DNA from: Gemmatimonas phototrophica
Lineage (GTDB): Bacteria; Gemmatimonadota; Gemmatimonadetes; Gemmatimonadales; Gemmatimonadaceae
Length of the DNA stretch: 15,755 bases
Assembly (NCBI GenBank): GCA_945870175.1
Contig: CAMBRJ010000023.1
Location: forward strand, 1-15,755
Reading direction: 5' to 3'
In this document: piece by piece, positions 8,194 through 15,261 of the stretch
Numbering within the stretch: position 1 is the first letter of the stretch
Layout of the letters: every line of letters begins with the position of its first letter
The notes under the pieces: generated by a model
What the model was told of the DNA's origin: nothing
Seen by the model: only the letters and a program-made list of their open reading frames with translations
The model's database searches: none
Position numbers and translations under genes: made by a program

Positions 8194-8212
8194 GGTGCCG
8201 TGACGCGGCACC
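8194..8212 (-). terminator. Hairpin directly after the susD stop codon (proximal)
   Basis: A perfect 7-bp stem GGTGCCG / CGGCACC with a 5-nt loop TGACG lies 6 nt beyond the SusD stop codon. There is no U-tract. Together with the larger stem at 8146-8175 it forms a double hairpin that could protect the susCD part of the message from 3' decay or reduce readthrough into the creatininase pair. Confidence 0.45.
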
Positions 8213-8218
8213 CTAAGC

Positions 8219-9466
8219 TTAGCGCGGGAAATTGAGGTTTGTCTGCTTCTCGGACAGCGGCGTGGCAAAGCACAGGTCACGGCCCGGGATTTCCTCCTTG
8301 GGATCAAGGGCACCCGGTCGGGTCAGCGCCGCCCAGCGACGCAGATCACCGAGACGGCGTCCTTCCAACCACAGTTCGATACCACGTTCCTTCTTGAGGG
8401 CCGCCCACGCTTCGGTGACGCTGGCCGCCGTAACCGCTGGCAGCGCCAACGCCGTGCGACGAACGTTCATCGACGTCAGCGCTCCAGTCACATCACCGGC
8501 GACCAGCTTGGCCTCCGCCTCGATGAGCCGCATCTCCCAACCCGACACGAGATTGATGGGCGACGTGAGCAAGGGGTACTTGGTCTGGAAGTACCAGCGA
8601 ACACGACCCAGTGCGCCGACAGCCGCATCGCCGACCAGGATGGTGAGGCTGCTGTCGTAGGGCACGCGCGGATCACGCGTGGCCCGGCGATGCGTCTCGA
8701 TGTAGGTATTCCACACCGTGTGCGCGCGATACGGCTGGTTCGCGCTTGCCCAGAAGATGCGATTGTACTGATCGAGTTCGTTCTGGTAGTACGGCATGCG
8801 ATACGCGAACGTGCTTGCTACCGCCGCGGCATCCGTAGCCGCGCCGGCCGTGTTGTTCCGCAGCAACCGTACCGACGCCCGACCGGCCGTGGCCGTCGAT
8901 ACGAGGTTGGCGTTGTTCGCGGCCGTGGCCACCGTGATCGCTTCGGTGAAGTACGTCTCGGCACGTTCGAAATACACCGTGTGCGGGCCGGGAGCGCCAC
9001 CGTTGATGACCCCCTCACAGAAGTTCTCGCCCAGGAGCCGATTGGAGAATGCCGCCCACACCAGCGCCTGCGCCAGCGTGGTGCTGTTGGCGGATGCGGT
9101 CCCGAGCACCGACTTGGTACGCGTCACCGCGTCTTCGGAGGTCCAGCGAGCGCGCTGGGCAAAATTCCAGTAAACGTCACCGTCATTGTCGACCAGCTTG
9201 CCGTTCTGTTGAAGCACGGAAATGCCGAACGATCCGGTGGATCCACCCGGGAAGACCTCACGGGCGGCGGCGGCACCGGTGTACGACGTCCAGTTGAGCG
9301 CTTCGGCCAGATCGCGGCCGGAGCCGTTCACCAGCGAGGGCAGCGCGGAGGGCGAATTCAGCGCCTCGGCCCGGATCGGACCGGGATTGACGGCGTCGAG
9401 CGCGCAGCCCGACAGTCCGGCGAGCAGACAGAGCGGAGCCGCAACGCGAAGCACACGTTGCGACAT
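8219..9466 (-). CDS. SusD/RagB-family surface lipoprotein of the creatininase operon
   Basis: This protein of about 415 residues is the SusD partner of the receptor encoded just upstream on the same strand. From ATG 9466 it begins MSQRVLRVAAPLCLLAGLSGC, a compact lipoprotein signal with the lipidated Cys at 21 (lipobox LSGC). The C-terminal signature KERGIELWLEGRRLGDLRRW and the ending DLCFATPLSEKQTNLN are those of SusD proteins, which cap SusC on the cell surface and bind the ligand. Start choice is uncertain: ATG 9499 and GTG 9505 are in frame, and ATG 9499 has a good GAGGAA site overlapping the SusC stop codon. I prefer 9466 for its clean signal peptide and an AGGA at 9476-9479, 9 nt upstream. 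The gap to the SusC stop is 11-44 nt, depending on which ATG is used, so the two are co-transcribed. Ligand unknown. Confidence 0.93.
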   Translation of the reverse strand: MSQRVLRVAAPLCLLAGLSGCALDAVNPGPIRAEALNSPSALPSLVNGSGRDLAEALNWTSYTGAAAAREVFPGGSTGSFGISVLQQNGKLVDNDGDVYWNFAQRARWTSEDAVTRTKSVLGTASANSTTLAQALVWAAFSNRLLGENFCEGVINGGAPGPHTVYFERAETYFTEAITVATAANNANLVSTATAGRASVRLLRNNTAGAATDAAAVASTFAYRMPYYQNELDQYNRIFWASANQPYRAHTVWNTYIETHRRATRDPRVPYDSSLTILVGDAAVGALGRVRWYFQTKYPLLTSPINLVSGWEMRLIEAEAKLVAGDVTGALTSMNVRRTALALPAVTAASVTEAWAALKKERGIELWLEGRRLGDLRRWAALTRPGALDPKEEIPGRDLCFATPLSEKQTNLNFPR

Positions 9467-9506
9467 CGTCGCGCGTCCTGAGGAAATCGAAGTAAGCATC
9501 AGCACA

Positions 9507-9512
9507 TTCCTC
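9507..9512 (-). promoter_or_regulatory. Competing ribosome binding site overlapping the susC stop codon
   Basis: On the minus strand GAGGAA overlaps the SusC TGA stop (9511-9513) and lies 7 nt before ATG 9499. It would start SusD 11 residues earlier than ATG 9466, giving a 32-residue signal peptide. It suggests translational coupling of SusC and SusD and leaves the true SusD start open. Confidence 0.5.
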
Positions 9513-12414
9513 AGTAGGAGATACGGAGTGACATCTGGAAGATCGCGGGCGCCGGGATCTGCTCGTTGATGCCACGCACGGTCGCGTTGAACGAATCGTT
9601 GTTCGTCATCTCAGGGTCGAACAGCGGCATGCCGAAGTTCCGCCGGAACAGGTTCTGCGCCGAGAACACGAAGGTGCTGTTCGCCGTGCGCGGAATCAGC
9701 TTGCCCAGCGGCACGGTGAGCGAGATGTCACGGATACGGAAGAAATCCGCCGGGAAAATGAACATGTCCGTCCGGACGTTGGCCGGAATGCAGGTCAGCG
9801 TTTCGCGTGCCGTGATCGGCTTGCCCGCGGAAATGTTGGCGTAGGCATCGAAGCAGGTGGGCCAGAGCACCGAGCGGGACAGCGCGTTGAACGACGCACC
9901 CTCTTCGATGAAGGCGCCACCCTGATACTCGCCGCGTACCGACAAGCTGACGTTCTTCCAGCCGCGGATGCTGATGTTGCCACCAATGATCTTGGTGGGC
10001 TGGCTCGGGCCGAAGTCGTGGTTCGACACGGTATCCGGTGCGACGCCGCGCGCGTCGGCGTTGCGAATGAGCTTGCCGCGCACGACTGGCGCCTGCTTGC
10101 CCTCGACCACCCAGCCGGAGTTGCCGACGGTGAAGGCCGGGGCGCCACCGAGGCTGATCACCTTGCTGTCGTTGGTGCTGAGGTTGATGCCCGCCTTCAG
10201 GCCGAACGACTCGCGCTCGATGATGTCGTGATTGATCGCCAGCTCGATACCCGACTTCTGCATCTCACCGACGTTCCGCAGCGTGGTGGCGAGAAACCCC
10301 TCGCTGGGTACCGACCGCACGCTGAACAGCGCGTCCGTGGTGGTCGCGTTGAAATACGTGAAGTCGACCGACGTCCGGCCACTGAACAGCGTCTGGTCGA
10401 AGCCGAGTTCCATTTCCGTGGTGCGCTCGGGGCCCAGGTTGGCGTTGCCGAGATTCGCTGGGCGCACGGCGGTGGTGGTGCCCCAACCGACTTGATTGTA
10501 CGTGCGCACGGCGGCAAAGGCGCCCGGCGCGCGGCCGGCCGAACCGAAGGCACCGCGCAGTTTGAGCGTGCCGTACTGCTCCTTCCAGAACGACTCCTCG
10601 GAGAGCACCCAGGACCCGTTGACCTTCGGATAGAACTGAAAGCCGAAGTCGGAGCCGAAGGCACTATTGCCGTCCATTCGGCCACCGACCGTGACGAAGT
10701 AGCGGTCCTTGAATCCCATGAGGACCGTACCGAACGCGCCGCCGGTGATGACACGCTGCCGATTCTCGTCGGCGTTCTTGATCGCGCCGCTGGCGACGGT
10801 GGGGTCGGAAGGCGTCGCGAAGTTCTCGGAGAGCGCGATCACGTCGCCAACGAGCGAGTTGACGTACTGCGTACCGGCCGAGGCGGTGACCTTGAAATCA
10901 CTACCAAGATTGAATTCGTAGTTGTTCACCCAGTCCGTGCTGAGCGTCGTGTTGGCCCAGCGCTGGTTCTGGATGACACCGAGCGGTGCGGCCGGGAATC
11001 CGAAGGGACGCACGTTGCGGTTTTCCAGCGCCGCACGGTCGAAGCCCAACGTGAGGCGGCTGGAGAAGCGCGTGAACGGCGTCCACGTGCCCGTCAGACC
11101 CATGATGAGGCGATCGATGTTCGACGCCAGCTTCTGCCCCAGCACCTTGCGGATCGTGTCCGGCGTCGCGTTACCGAAATAGTTGCGGTCGCGGCGGAAG
11201 GCGTTGAGCGTGAGGCCCTGCGCGTTGTTACCGGCCGGCGTCTGATCGATCAGGTTGTTCGTGTACGCGCTGCTCCAGTTCATCGCCAGCTTTTTCATGG
11301 GCTGGAAGTCGAGATTGGCCCGCACCTGATACTTGCGGTCCTTGTCGTTGGGCAACACGCCATCCACGTTTTCGACGTTCGTGGAGAGCAGATACTTGAG
11401 GTTGTCGCCGGTACCGCCCGACACCTGCACCGCCGTACCGTAGCGCGCGGCGTAGTTGTCGAGTCCCGGGATAAAGCCGGAGCCTTCGCTATTCCGGAGG
11501 AACGGATCCATGAACAGCAGGGGCACAGAGTCGGTGCCGAACTTCTGTAGGCTGCTGACGCCGCCGTTGAAGCGGACCTGCCACTTGGCCGCGCCACCCG
11601 CTCCACGCTTCGTGAAGATCTGGATCACGCCGGCCGCGGCATCAGTGCCGTACAGCGTGGCCGCCGCCGCACCCTTCACGATTTCGATCCGATCGATATC
11701 GTCGGGGTTGATGTCGTTGAGCGGGCTGGAATTCGAGTTGGCGCCACGCTGGGTGGTGCCGGTGAAGATGCCGTTGCGCGGATATTCGTCGCTGCGGGTA
11801 CGTACGCCGTCGATGAAGATCAGCGGCTGATTCGTGAGCGACACGCTGGTCGTGCCGCGCAACCGGATGGCCGAGCCGCTGCCGGCATTGCCGACACCGC
11901 CGCCAACCGTGACGCCAGCGAGGCGCCCCGAGAGCATGTTCGAGAGATTCGTGGGCACTTCCGGAAGGTCCGCCACCTTGACCTGGGCGATGGAGTTGCC
12001 GACTTCGCGCTTACGCGCCGAGCCGCCGGTACCGGTGATGACCACTTCGTCGAGGGACAGCGCACTCACTGTGAGGGCGAAGGTCACGGTCGTGGTGGCA
12101 CCGGCCGTGACCACGATGGGCTTATCGACCGGCTGGTAGCCGATCAGTCGCGCGCGCGCGATTTGATTTCCTGCGGGCACGGACGCGATGGTGAACGTGC
12201 CACTCGCGTTCGTGATCGCGCCCAGCACCGTGCCGGGAATCGCGATCTGCACGTTCGCCAACGGCGCGCCCGTGCCACTGTTCGTAACCGTACCACGGAC
12301 CGTCCCGAGTGCGCCTTGCGCCTCGGTGCGGGTGGGCATCAGCGTGCTGGCAACAGCCATCGCAGCGACGAGCGCGGCGAAAGCTTGGCCACCAACATAT
12401 CGTCGGAAGCGCAT
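9511..12414 (-). CDS. SusC/RagA-family TonB-linked outer membrane receptor of the creatininase operon
   Basis: This is a complete SusC protein of 967 residues. Residues 1-33 are a Sec signal peptide (MRFRRYVGG, hydrophobic core, TEAQ). Residues about 36-116 are the carboxypeptidase-regulatory-like domain. LDEVVITG at 121-128 is the TonB-box region typical of SusC. The plug spans about 133-271, with LIFIDGVR at 198-205 and the signature DRIEIVKGAAAATLYGTDAA at 241-260. The rest is barrel, ending MSLRISY with a terminal aromatic. Start: ATG 12414 has GAGG 5 nt upstream and puts the signal peptide at the very N-terminus. The frame stays open to 12618, but that extension would bury the signal peptide. 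The gene leads an operon with susD and two exported creatininase-family genes, suggesting that the imported ligand is their substrate. Identity of the ligand is not visible. Confidence 0.95.
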   Translation of the reverse strand: MRFRRYVGGQAFAALVAAMAVASTLMPTRTEAQGALGTVRGTVTNSGTGAPLANVQIAIPGTVLGAITNASGTFTIASVPAGNQIARARLIGYQPVDKPIVVTAGATTTVTFALTVSALSLDEVVITGTGGSARKREVGNSIAQVKVADLPEVPTNLSNMLSGRLAGVTVGGGVGNAGSGSAIRLRGTTSVSLTNQPLIFIDGVRTRSDEYPRNGIFTGTTQRGANSNSSPLNDINPDDIDRIEIVKGAAAATLYGTDAAAGVIQIFTKRGAGGAAKWQVRFNGGVSSLQKFGTDSVPLLFMDPFLRNSEGSGFIPGLDNYAARYGTAVQVSGGTGDNLKYLLSTNVENVDGVLPNDKDRKYQVRANLDFQPMKKLAMNWSSAYTNNLIDQTPAGNNAQGLTLNAFRRDRNYFGNATPDTIRKVLGQKLASNIDRLIMGLTGTWTPFTRFSSRLTLGFDRAALENRNVRPFGFPAAPLGVIQNQRWANTTLSTDWVNNYEFNLGSDFKVTASAGTQYVNSLVGDVIALSENFATPSDPTVASGAIKNADENRQRVITGGAFGTVLMGFKDRYFVTVGGRMDGNSAFGSDFGFQFYPKVNGSWVLSEESFWKEQYGTLKLRGAFGSAGRAPGAFAAVRTYNQVGWGTTTAVRPANLGNANLGPERTTEMELGFDQTLFSGRTSVDFTYFNATTTDALFSVRSVPSEGFLATTLRNVGEMQKSGIELAINHDIIERESFGLKAGINLSTNDSKVISLGGAPAFTVGNSGWVVEGKQAPVVRGKLIRNADARGVAPDTVSNHDFGPSQPTKIIGGNISIRGWKNVSLSVRGEYQGGAFIEEGASFNALSRSVLWPTCFDAYANISAGKPITARETLTCIPANVRTDMFIFPADFFRIRDISLTVPLGKLIPRTANSTFVFSAQNLFRRNFGMPLFDPEMTNNDSFNATVRGINEQIPAPAIFQMSLRISY

Positions 12415-12419
12415 CAGGA

Positions 12420-12423
12420 CCTC
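12420..12423 (-). promoter_or_regulatory. Ribosome binding site that sets the SusC start
   Basis: On the minus strand GAGG precedes ATG 12414 by 5 nt (GAGGTCCTGATG). Together with the signal peptide that begins at this ATG, it supports 12414 over the upstream in-frame ATG at 12618. Confidence 0.7.
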
Positions 12424-12543
12424 TATGCGGGTGAGGGGGGCGCGTCGCACTGCGGAGGGAAGGGGGCAGGCGATGTTCAGCAACAGCACGAGGTCGCACT
12501 GAATCGGGCGCATCGCGCAGATCGTGAGAGCGGTCTCTTTCGT

Positions 12544-12572
12544 AGATTCGGGAGAAGGCGATGCGTTGTCAA
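12544..12572 (-). promoter_or_regulatory. Possible sigma-70-type promoter for the susCD-creatininase operon
   Basis: On the minus strand a perfect TTGACA (-35) lies at 12572-12567. A 17-nt spacer leads to GAATCT at 12549-12544, a poor -10 match. It would give a 5' leader of about 120 nt before ATG 12414. The -35 sits inside an 11-nt palindrome CGTTG-T-CAACG (12564-12574) that could be an operator. The rest of the 240-nt gap between the FAH gene and susC shows no clear hairpin terminator, so readthrough from the FAH gene is also possible. Weak -10; tentative. Confidence 0.35.
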
Positions 12573-12654
12573 CGTTTTGATCTGAAATTGTCACGGAACA
12601 GCCCCCCTTCTCCGACATCCGTCCCTTGGCTGCCGGCGCGGCGCGCCATCCTCC

Positions 12655-13494
12655 TTATCGCTTCGCCCGCTGCGTCACCCGATTCCGCAGGATGCCGACG
12701 CCCTCCAACTCCACCTCCACCACGTCGCCGGCCACGATACGCTTCGTGGTGCCCGGCGTGCCGGTGTAGATCACGTCCCCCGGCATCAGCGTCACGTATT
12801 GGCTGATATAGCTCACTTGGGCCGCCACATCGAAGATCAGGTCCTTCGTGCGCTGGGACTGCACGACCTCCCCGTTCAGTCTGGTCTGCAGGAGCAGGTC
12901 GTCGTAGTTCAGTCCGGTGATCAGCACCGGCCCCATGGGCCCGAACGTGTCGGCCGCCTTGGCGCGGAACCACTGCAGATCGCTCTTCTGCCAATCACGC
13001 TCCGAGACGTCATTGCCCACGGTGATCCCGAAGACATACTGCTTCGCCTCGGCCACCGTGACATTGGACGCCCGCTTGCCGATGACGATCACCATCTCAC
13101 CCTCGTAGTGCGCGTTATTCGCATCGGGCGGCAGGACGATGTTCTCGTCGTGCGCAATGATCGACGTCGGGAACTTGGCGAACAGTCCGGGATAGGTGGC
13201 GGCCGACCGTTCGCCGAGATGGGTCTGATAGTTGAGGCCGACCGCAATCACCTTGGACGGCGTGGCTGGGGCCAGCAGCTTCACGCGGGCCAGTGGCGTG
13301 GTGCGACCGGTGCGCGTGCTGTCGAGCCACGGCGCCGCCCGCAGCTGCTGCACGGTGGTTCCGACCACGCGACCATAGGACGTCTGTCCATCGACGGCGT
13401 AGCGCACGTACGTCGTGATCTTTGACGACTGGGCGTGTAGGGCGGTGGCGACGGTCGGCACGAAGAGCAGCGCGCGCAGGCAACGAGACAGCAT
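12655..13494 (-). CDS. Exported fumarylacetoacetate hydrolase (FAH) family protein
   Basis: This 279-residue protein carries a complete FAH catalytic domain. Members cleave C-C bonds in, decarboxylate, or hydrate/isomerise beta-diketo acids with Mg2+. Visible motifs: VGLNYQTHLGE (85-95) with the His92-Glu95 catalytic pair, YEGEMVIVIGK (130-140) with metal ligands Glu131 and Glu133, GNDVSERDWQ (160-169) with the third metal ligand Asp162, Lys179 ahead of DTFGPMGPV, and PGDVIYTGTPG (238-248). All expected catalytic residues are present. The unusual part is the N-terminus, a convincing Sec signal peptide ending ALHA at residue 21; most family members are cytosolic. Start: ATG 13494 with GGGAG 8 nt upstream. 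It lies 240 nt upstream of susC in the same direction with no obvious terminator between, so it may belong to that operon. A hairpin element upstream insulates it from the beta-propeller gene. Substrate unknown. Confidence 0.92.
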   Translation of the reverse strand: MLSRCLRALLFVPTVATALHAQSSKITTYVRYAVDGQTSYGRVVGTTVQQLRAAPWLDSTRTGRTTPLARVKLLAPATPSKVIAVGLNYQTHLGERSAATYPGLFAKFPTSIIAHDENIVLPPDANNAHYEGEMVIVIGKRASNVTVAEAKQYVFGITVGNDVSERDWQKSDLQWFRAKAADTFGPMGPVLITGLNYDDLLLQTRLNGEVVQSQRTKDLIFDVAAQVSYISQYVTLMPGDVIYTGTPGTTKRIVAGDVVEVELEGVGILRNRVTQRAKR

Positions 13495-13579
13495 GAGGGA
13501 ATCTCCCGGTACAGGTGGGTGGATTCGCGACGATGCATGCGAACGGCCTCGGCCGGAAGGGGATACTCGAATTCCGCTA

Positions 13580-13678
13580 AACCGATCACACAGAGCAAAA
13601 GAGAAAAGGAGAACACAGAGCCACCGGCTCCGCTGTTCTCCTATCCTCTTGGTCTCTTTTTTCTCGGTGCGATCAGTT
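13580..13678. repeat. 99-nt imperfect inverted repeat (MITE/REP-like hairpin)
   Basis: The outer arms pair AAC-C-GATC (13580-13587) with GATC-A-GTT (13671-13678). GATCACACAGAG (13584-13595) pairs with CTCGGTGCGATC (13663-13674) at 10 of 12 positions. The middle is looser and purine-rich on the left. The core is the tight hairpin at 13607-13642. The left arm carries ACACAGAGC twice (13588-13596 and 13613-13621). Base composition differs from the flanks (long A/G and C/T runs). It resembles purine-rich CACAGAG hairpins that I recall as dispersed elements in environmental genomes; that link is recollection, not shown here. Confidence 0.6.
13607..13642 (-). terminator. Hairpin terminator with T-rich flanks on both sides
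   Basis: A 9-bp stem AGGAGAACA / TGTTCTCCT surrounds a small internal loop (CA/CGC) and a 5-bp stem GAGCC / GGCTC with loop ACC. On the minus strand it is followed at once by TTTTCTCTTTTGCTC, a good terminator tail for the beta-propeller/small membrane protein transcript. On the plus strand a run of six T follows 14 nt later. It is the core of the larger inverted repeat. Confidence 0.7.
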
Positions 13679-13718
13679 CAGCATTCCAGGGGAATCGCTG
13701 ATCCGCCAGCCAGAGGAA

Positions 13719-13901
13719 CTACGGGTGAGCCGGTCCCATGAGGTTTCTGGCGAACAGCGCGATGATGATCGCGACGAGGGCGACCTGGCCGATCGGACCG
13801 ACCGCGATGATTCCGCTGAAGATCGCCGAAATGAGCATCAACGGTAACTTGATGATCGGCAGGAGCCAGTCGGCAGGAGCGGGATACGAAAAGAACGGCA
13901 T
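13719..13901 (-). CDS. Small hydrophobic membrane protein, 60 residues, unknown
   Basis: I do not recognise this protein. From ATG 13901 it is MPFFSYPAPADWLLP followed by a strongly hydrophobic stretch to residue 51, broken by a Gly-Pro at 35-36. This suggests two short membrane helices (about 14-33 and 37-51) and a short polar tail RNLMGPAHP. GAGG at 13908-13911, 6 nt before this ATG, favours it over the in-frame GTG at 13934. It lies 54 nt downstream of the beta-propeller gene and ends before the terminator hairpin, so it could be the last gene of that transcript. A plus-strand frame overlaps it but has no hydrophobic pattern or signal. Support is the Shine-Dalgarno and the membrane composition only; a chance frame remains possible. 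Confidence 0.5.
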   Translation of the reverse strand: MPFFSYPAPADWLLPIIKLPLMLISAIFSGIIAVGPIGQVALVAIIIALFARNLMGPAHP

Positions 13902-13907
13902 GGATGG

Positions 13908-13911
13908 CCTC
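13908..13911 (-). promoter_or_regulatory. Ribosome binding site that sets the start of the small membrane protein
   Basis: On the minus strand GAGG lies 6 nt before ATG 13901, favouring the 60-residue form over the 71-residue GTG-started form. Confidence 0.5.
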
Positions 13912-13955
13912 GCAGGGGTTCGGAACGACGACACGGGAACGATAGCGGGTCGCGA

Positions 13956-15185
13956 TCAGCCCCGGAAGCGCTGGAGATACTGCAGGTCGTCCTCGTCCAC
14001 CCGGATGGTGTAGACGGTGCCGCCGGCACCGAACCCGATCACGCGGGTCTGCTTGGGCAACACGACCTTGCCGGTCAGCTTTCCAGATATCGAGAAGACG
14101 TCGTAGGTCGGCGTCGGATCGGCGGCCGAGCGATTCCGGGCAATCCAGATCTCACCCGCGGGCGTGGCGAAGATCCCGTTCGCGTTGAACGGCGGCTTCG
14201 TGGCGGGCCACTCGGTGGGCTCCTCGAACGGCGGCGGCGCGGTGCTGCCGCGGTTCTGCGAGCCGCCGGCGCCGCCTTCCGAGCGCATGATCATGATGCC
14301 GCCCGCGTTCTTCGACTGATCGCGGTACTCCTGCTTCTCGGCGTTGCCGACCTTCACCGGCGAGTGCGCCACGACCGCTCCGCGGGTCACGACGCGGGTG
14401 GGCGACACGAGATCCAGGCGATAGTCGCCGACACGGGCGATGACCACCGTACCGTTGGCGAGGACCGTCCAGGCGTCGCGCGCCGGATACGGCGTACGTC
14501 CACCGATCCGCACTTCCATGCGCTGGTTGCCGCCGCTGCCGCTGGACTTCACGGAGGCGTTATTCTTGGGGAGCTGCACCCAGGCCAGCGTGTCCACCGC
14601 TTTCGTGGTGCGGTCATAGCGCACGATCGGGGCGGTGTCGGCGGTAACCGGACCGTTCGGCCCCATCGAGAAGCCGCCGCCTTCGAAGTAGAGGCGTCCG
14701 CGCGCATCGGAGGCGCGCGGCATGCCGAACCCCAGTCCGCCGATGCGCACGACCTGCCCGCCGCCTTCGGGGCGCTGGCCTTGTGGCGGGCGCGGCGGCC
14801 CAGACGGCTCGTCGCCCACCCGGAACGACGCCCCCGGCTTCCCGTCGGGGTGCACCATGAGGTAGCGCTGGTTGAGCGGATCGAAGACCACGCTGCTGTC
14901 GCCGGGCAGCGCGAAGAGCTGGGTGGGCAGGCCGTACTCGCCGGGGCCAGAGCCCTCACGACCCACCTTGGTGGCGGTATTGGCCGTGAAATCGACCAGC
15001 TGCACGAGCTGGTCTCGGCTGTCCACGACGAGCAGCCGGCCGTCCTTCAGTTCACGGATGGCGGCAATCTGTGAGAACGGCTCAGAGTATTCGGCGAGCG
15101 GCTTGGCGAGCGTCCGGGTGGGCTGCTGCGCGGCCACGGGGAGAGCGGCCGCAGCCAGCAGCGCGAGAGCGTAGGGAGTGCGCAT
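13956..15185 (-). CDS. Exported six-bladed beta-propeller (NHL-like) protein
   Basis: This 409-residue protein begins with a Sec signal peptide (MRTPYALALLAAAALPVAAQ). It then shows repeats of the form hydrophobic-hydrophobic, DG or NG turn, hydrophobic strand. Examples are IRELKDGRLLVVDS (43-56), WTVLANGTVVIARVG (229-243), GIFATPAGEIWIAR (337-350) and GFGAGGTVYTIRVDED (384-399). The motif GREGSGPGEY (75-84) is characteristic of the six-bladed propeller family found in many Gemmatimonadota and Bacteroidota. Such proteins are non-enzymatic or of unknown role, often thought to bind ligands or partners in the periplasm or on the surface. Low-complexity Gly/Pro/Ser insertions lie at about 126-144 and 303-320. 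No Shine-Dalgarno is visible before ATG 15185 (CCTTCCGATT precedes it), though the signal peptide supports this start. A small membrane protein follows 54 nt downstream. Function unknown. Confidence 0.88.
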   Translation of the reverse strand: MRTPYALALLAAAALPVAAQQPTRTLAKPLAEYSEPFSQIAAIRELKDGRLLVVDSRDQLVQLVDFTANTATKVGREGSGPGEYGLPTQLFALPGDSSVVFDPLNQRYLMVHPDGKPGASFRVGDEPSGPPRPPQGQRPEGGGQVVRIGGLGFGMPRASDARGRLYFEGGGFSMGPNGPVTADTAPIVRYDRTTKAVDTLAWVQLPKNNASVKSSGSGGNQRMEVRIGGRTPYPARDAWTVLANGTVVIARVGDYRLDLVSPTRVVTRGAVVAHSPVKVGNAEKQEYRDQSKNAGGIMIMRSEGGAGGSQNRGSTAPPPFEEPTEWPATKPPFNANGIFATPAGEIWIARNRSAADPTPTYDVFSISGKLTGKVVLPKQTRVIGFGAGGTVYTIRVDEDDLQYLQRFRG

Positions 15186-15261
15186 AATCGGAAGGGGTGG
15201 AGGTCACGAACGATACTTCGTCACCACGCCCGCCGCCCACGTTTGCCTCGGCTGCCCGGAA
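15186..15261. other. Short intergenic region with a weak hairpin
   Basis: These 76 nt separate two leftward genes. GGT-C-ACGAA (15202-15210) can pair with TTCGT-C-ACC (15217-15225) across one C:C mismatch and a 6-nt loop. That is a weak stem with no T-tract on the minus strand. I see no convincing promoter and no Shine-Dalgarno for the beta-propeller gene. Confidence 0.35.

Noticed and set aside
10018..11550. A 510-residue open frame on the plus strand
   Set aside because: It is antisense to the SusC gene, with Arg/Glu/Val-rich shadow composition, no signal peptide and no recognisable domain.
12444..12501. Direct repeat GTCGCACTG at 12444-12452 and 12493-12501
   Set aside because: Only 9 nt, 49 nt apart, with no symmetry or link to a site; likely chance in GC-rich leader DNA.
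12415..12618. A 68-residue N-terminal extension of the SusC protein from ATG 12618
   Set aside because: It would bury the signal peptide and overlaps the likely promoter. ATG 12414 has its own Shine-Dalgarno and begins the signal peptide.
13738..14013. A 91-residue plus-strand frame opposite the small membrane protein
   Set aside because: No Shine-Dalgarno, no hydrophobic or domain pattern, and it runs into the end of the beta-propeller gene on the other strand.
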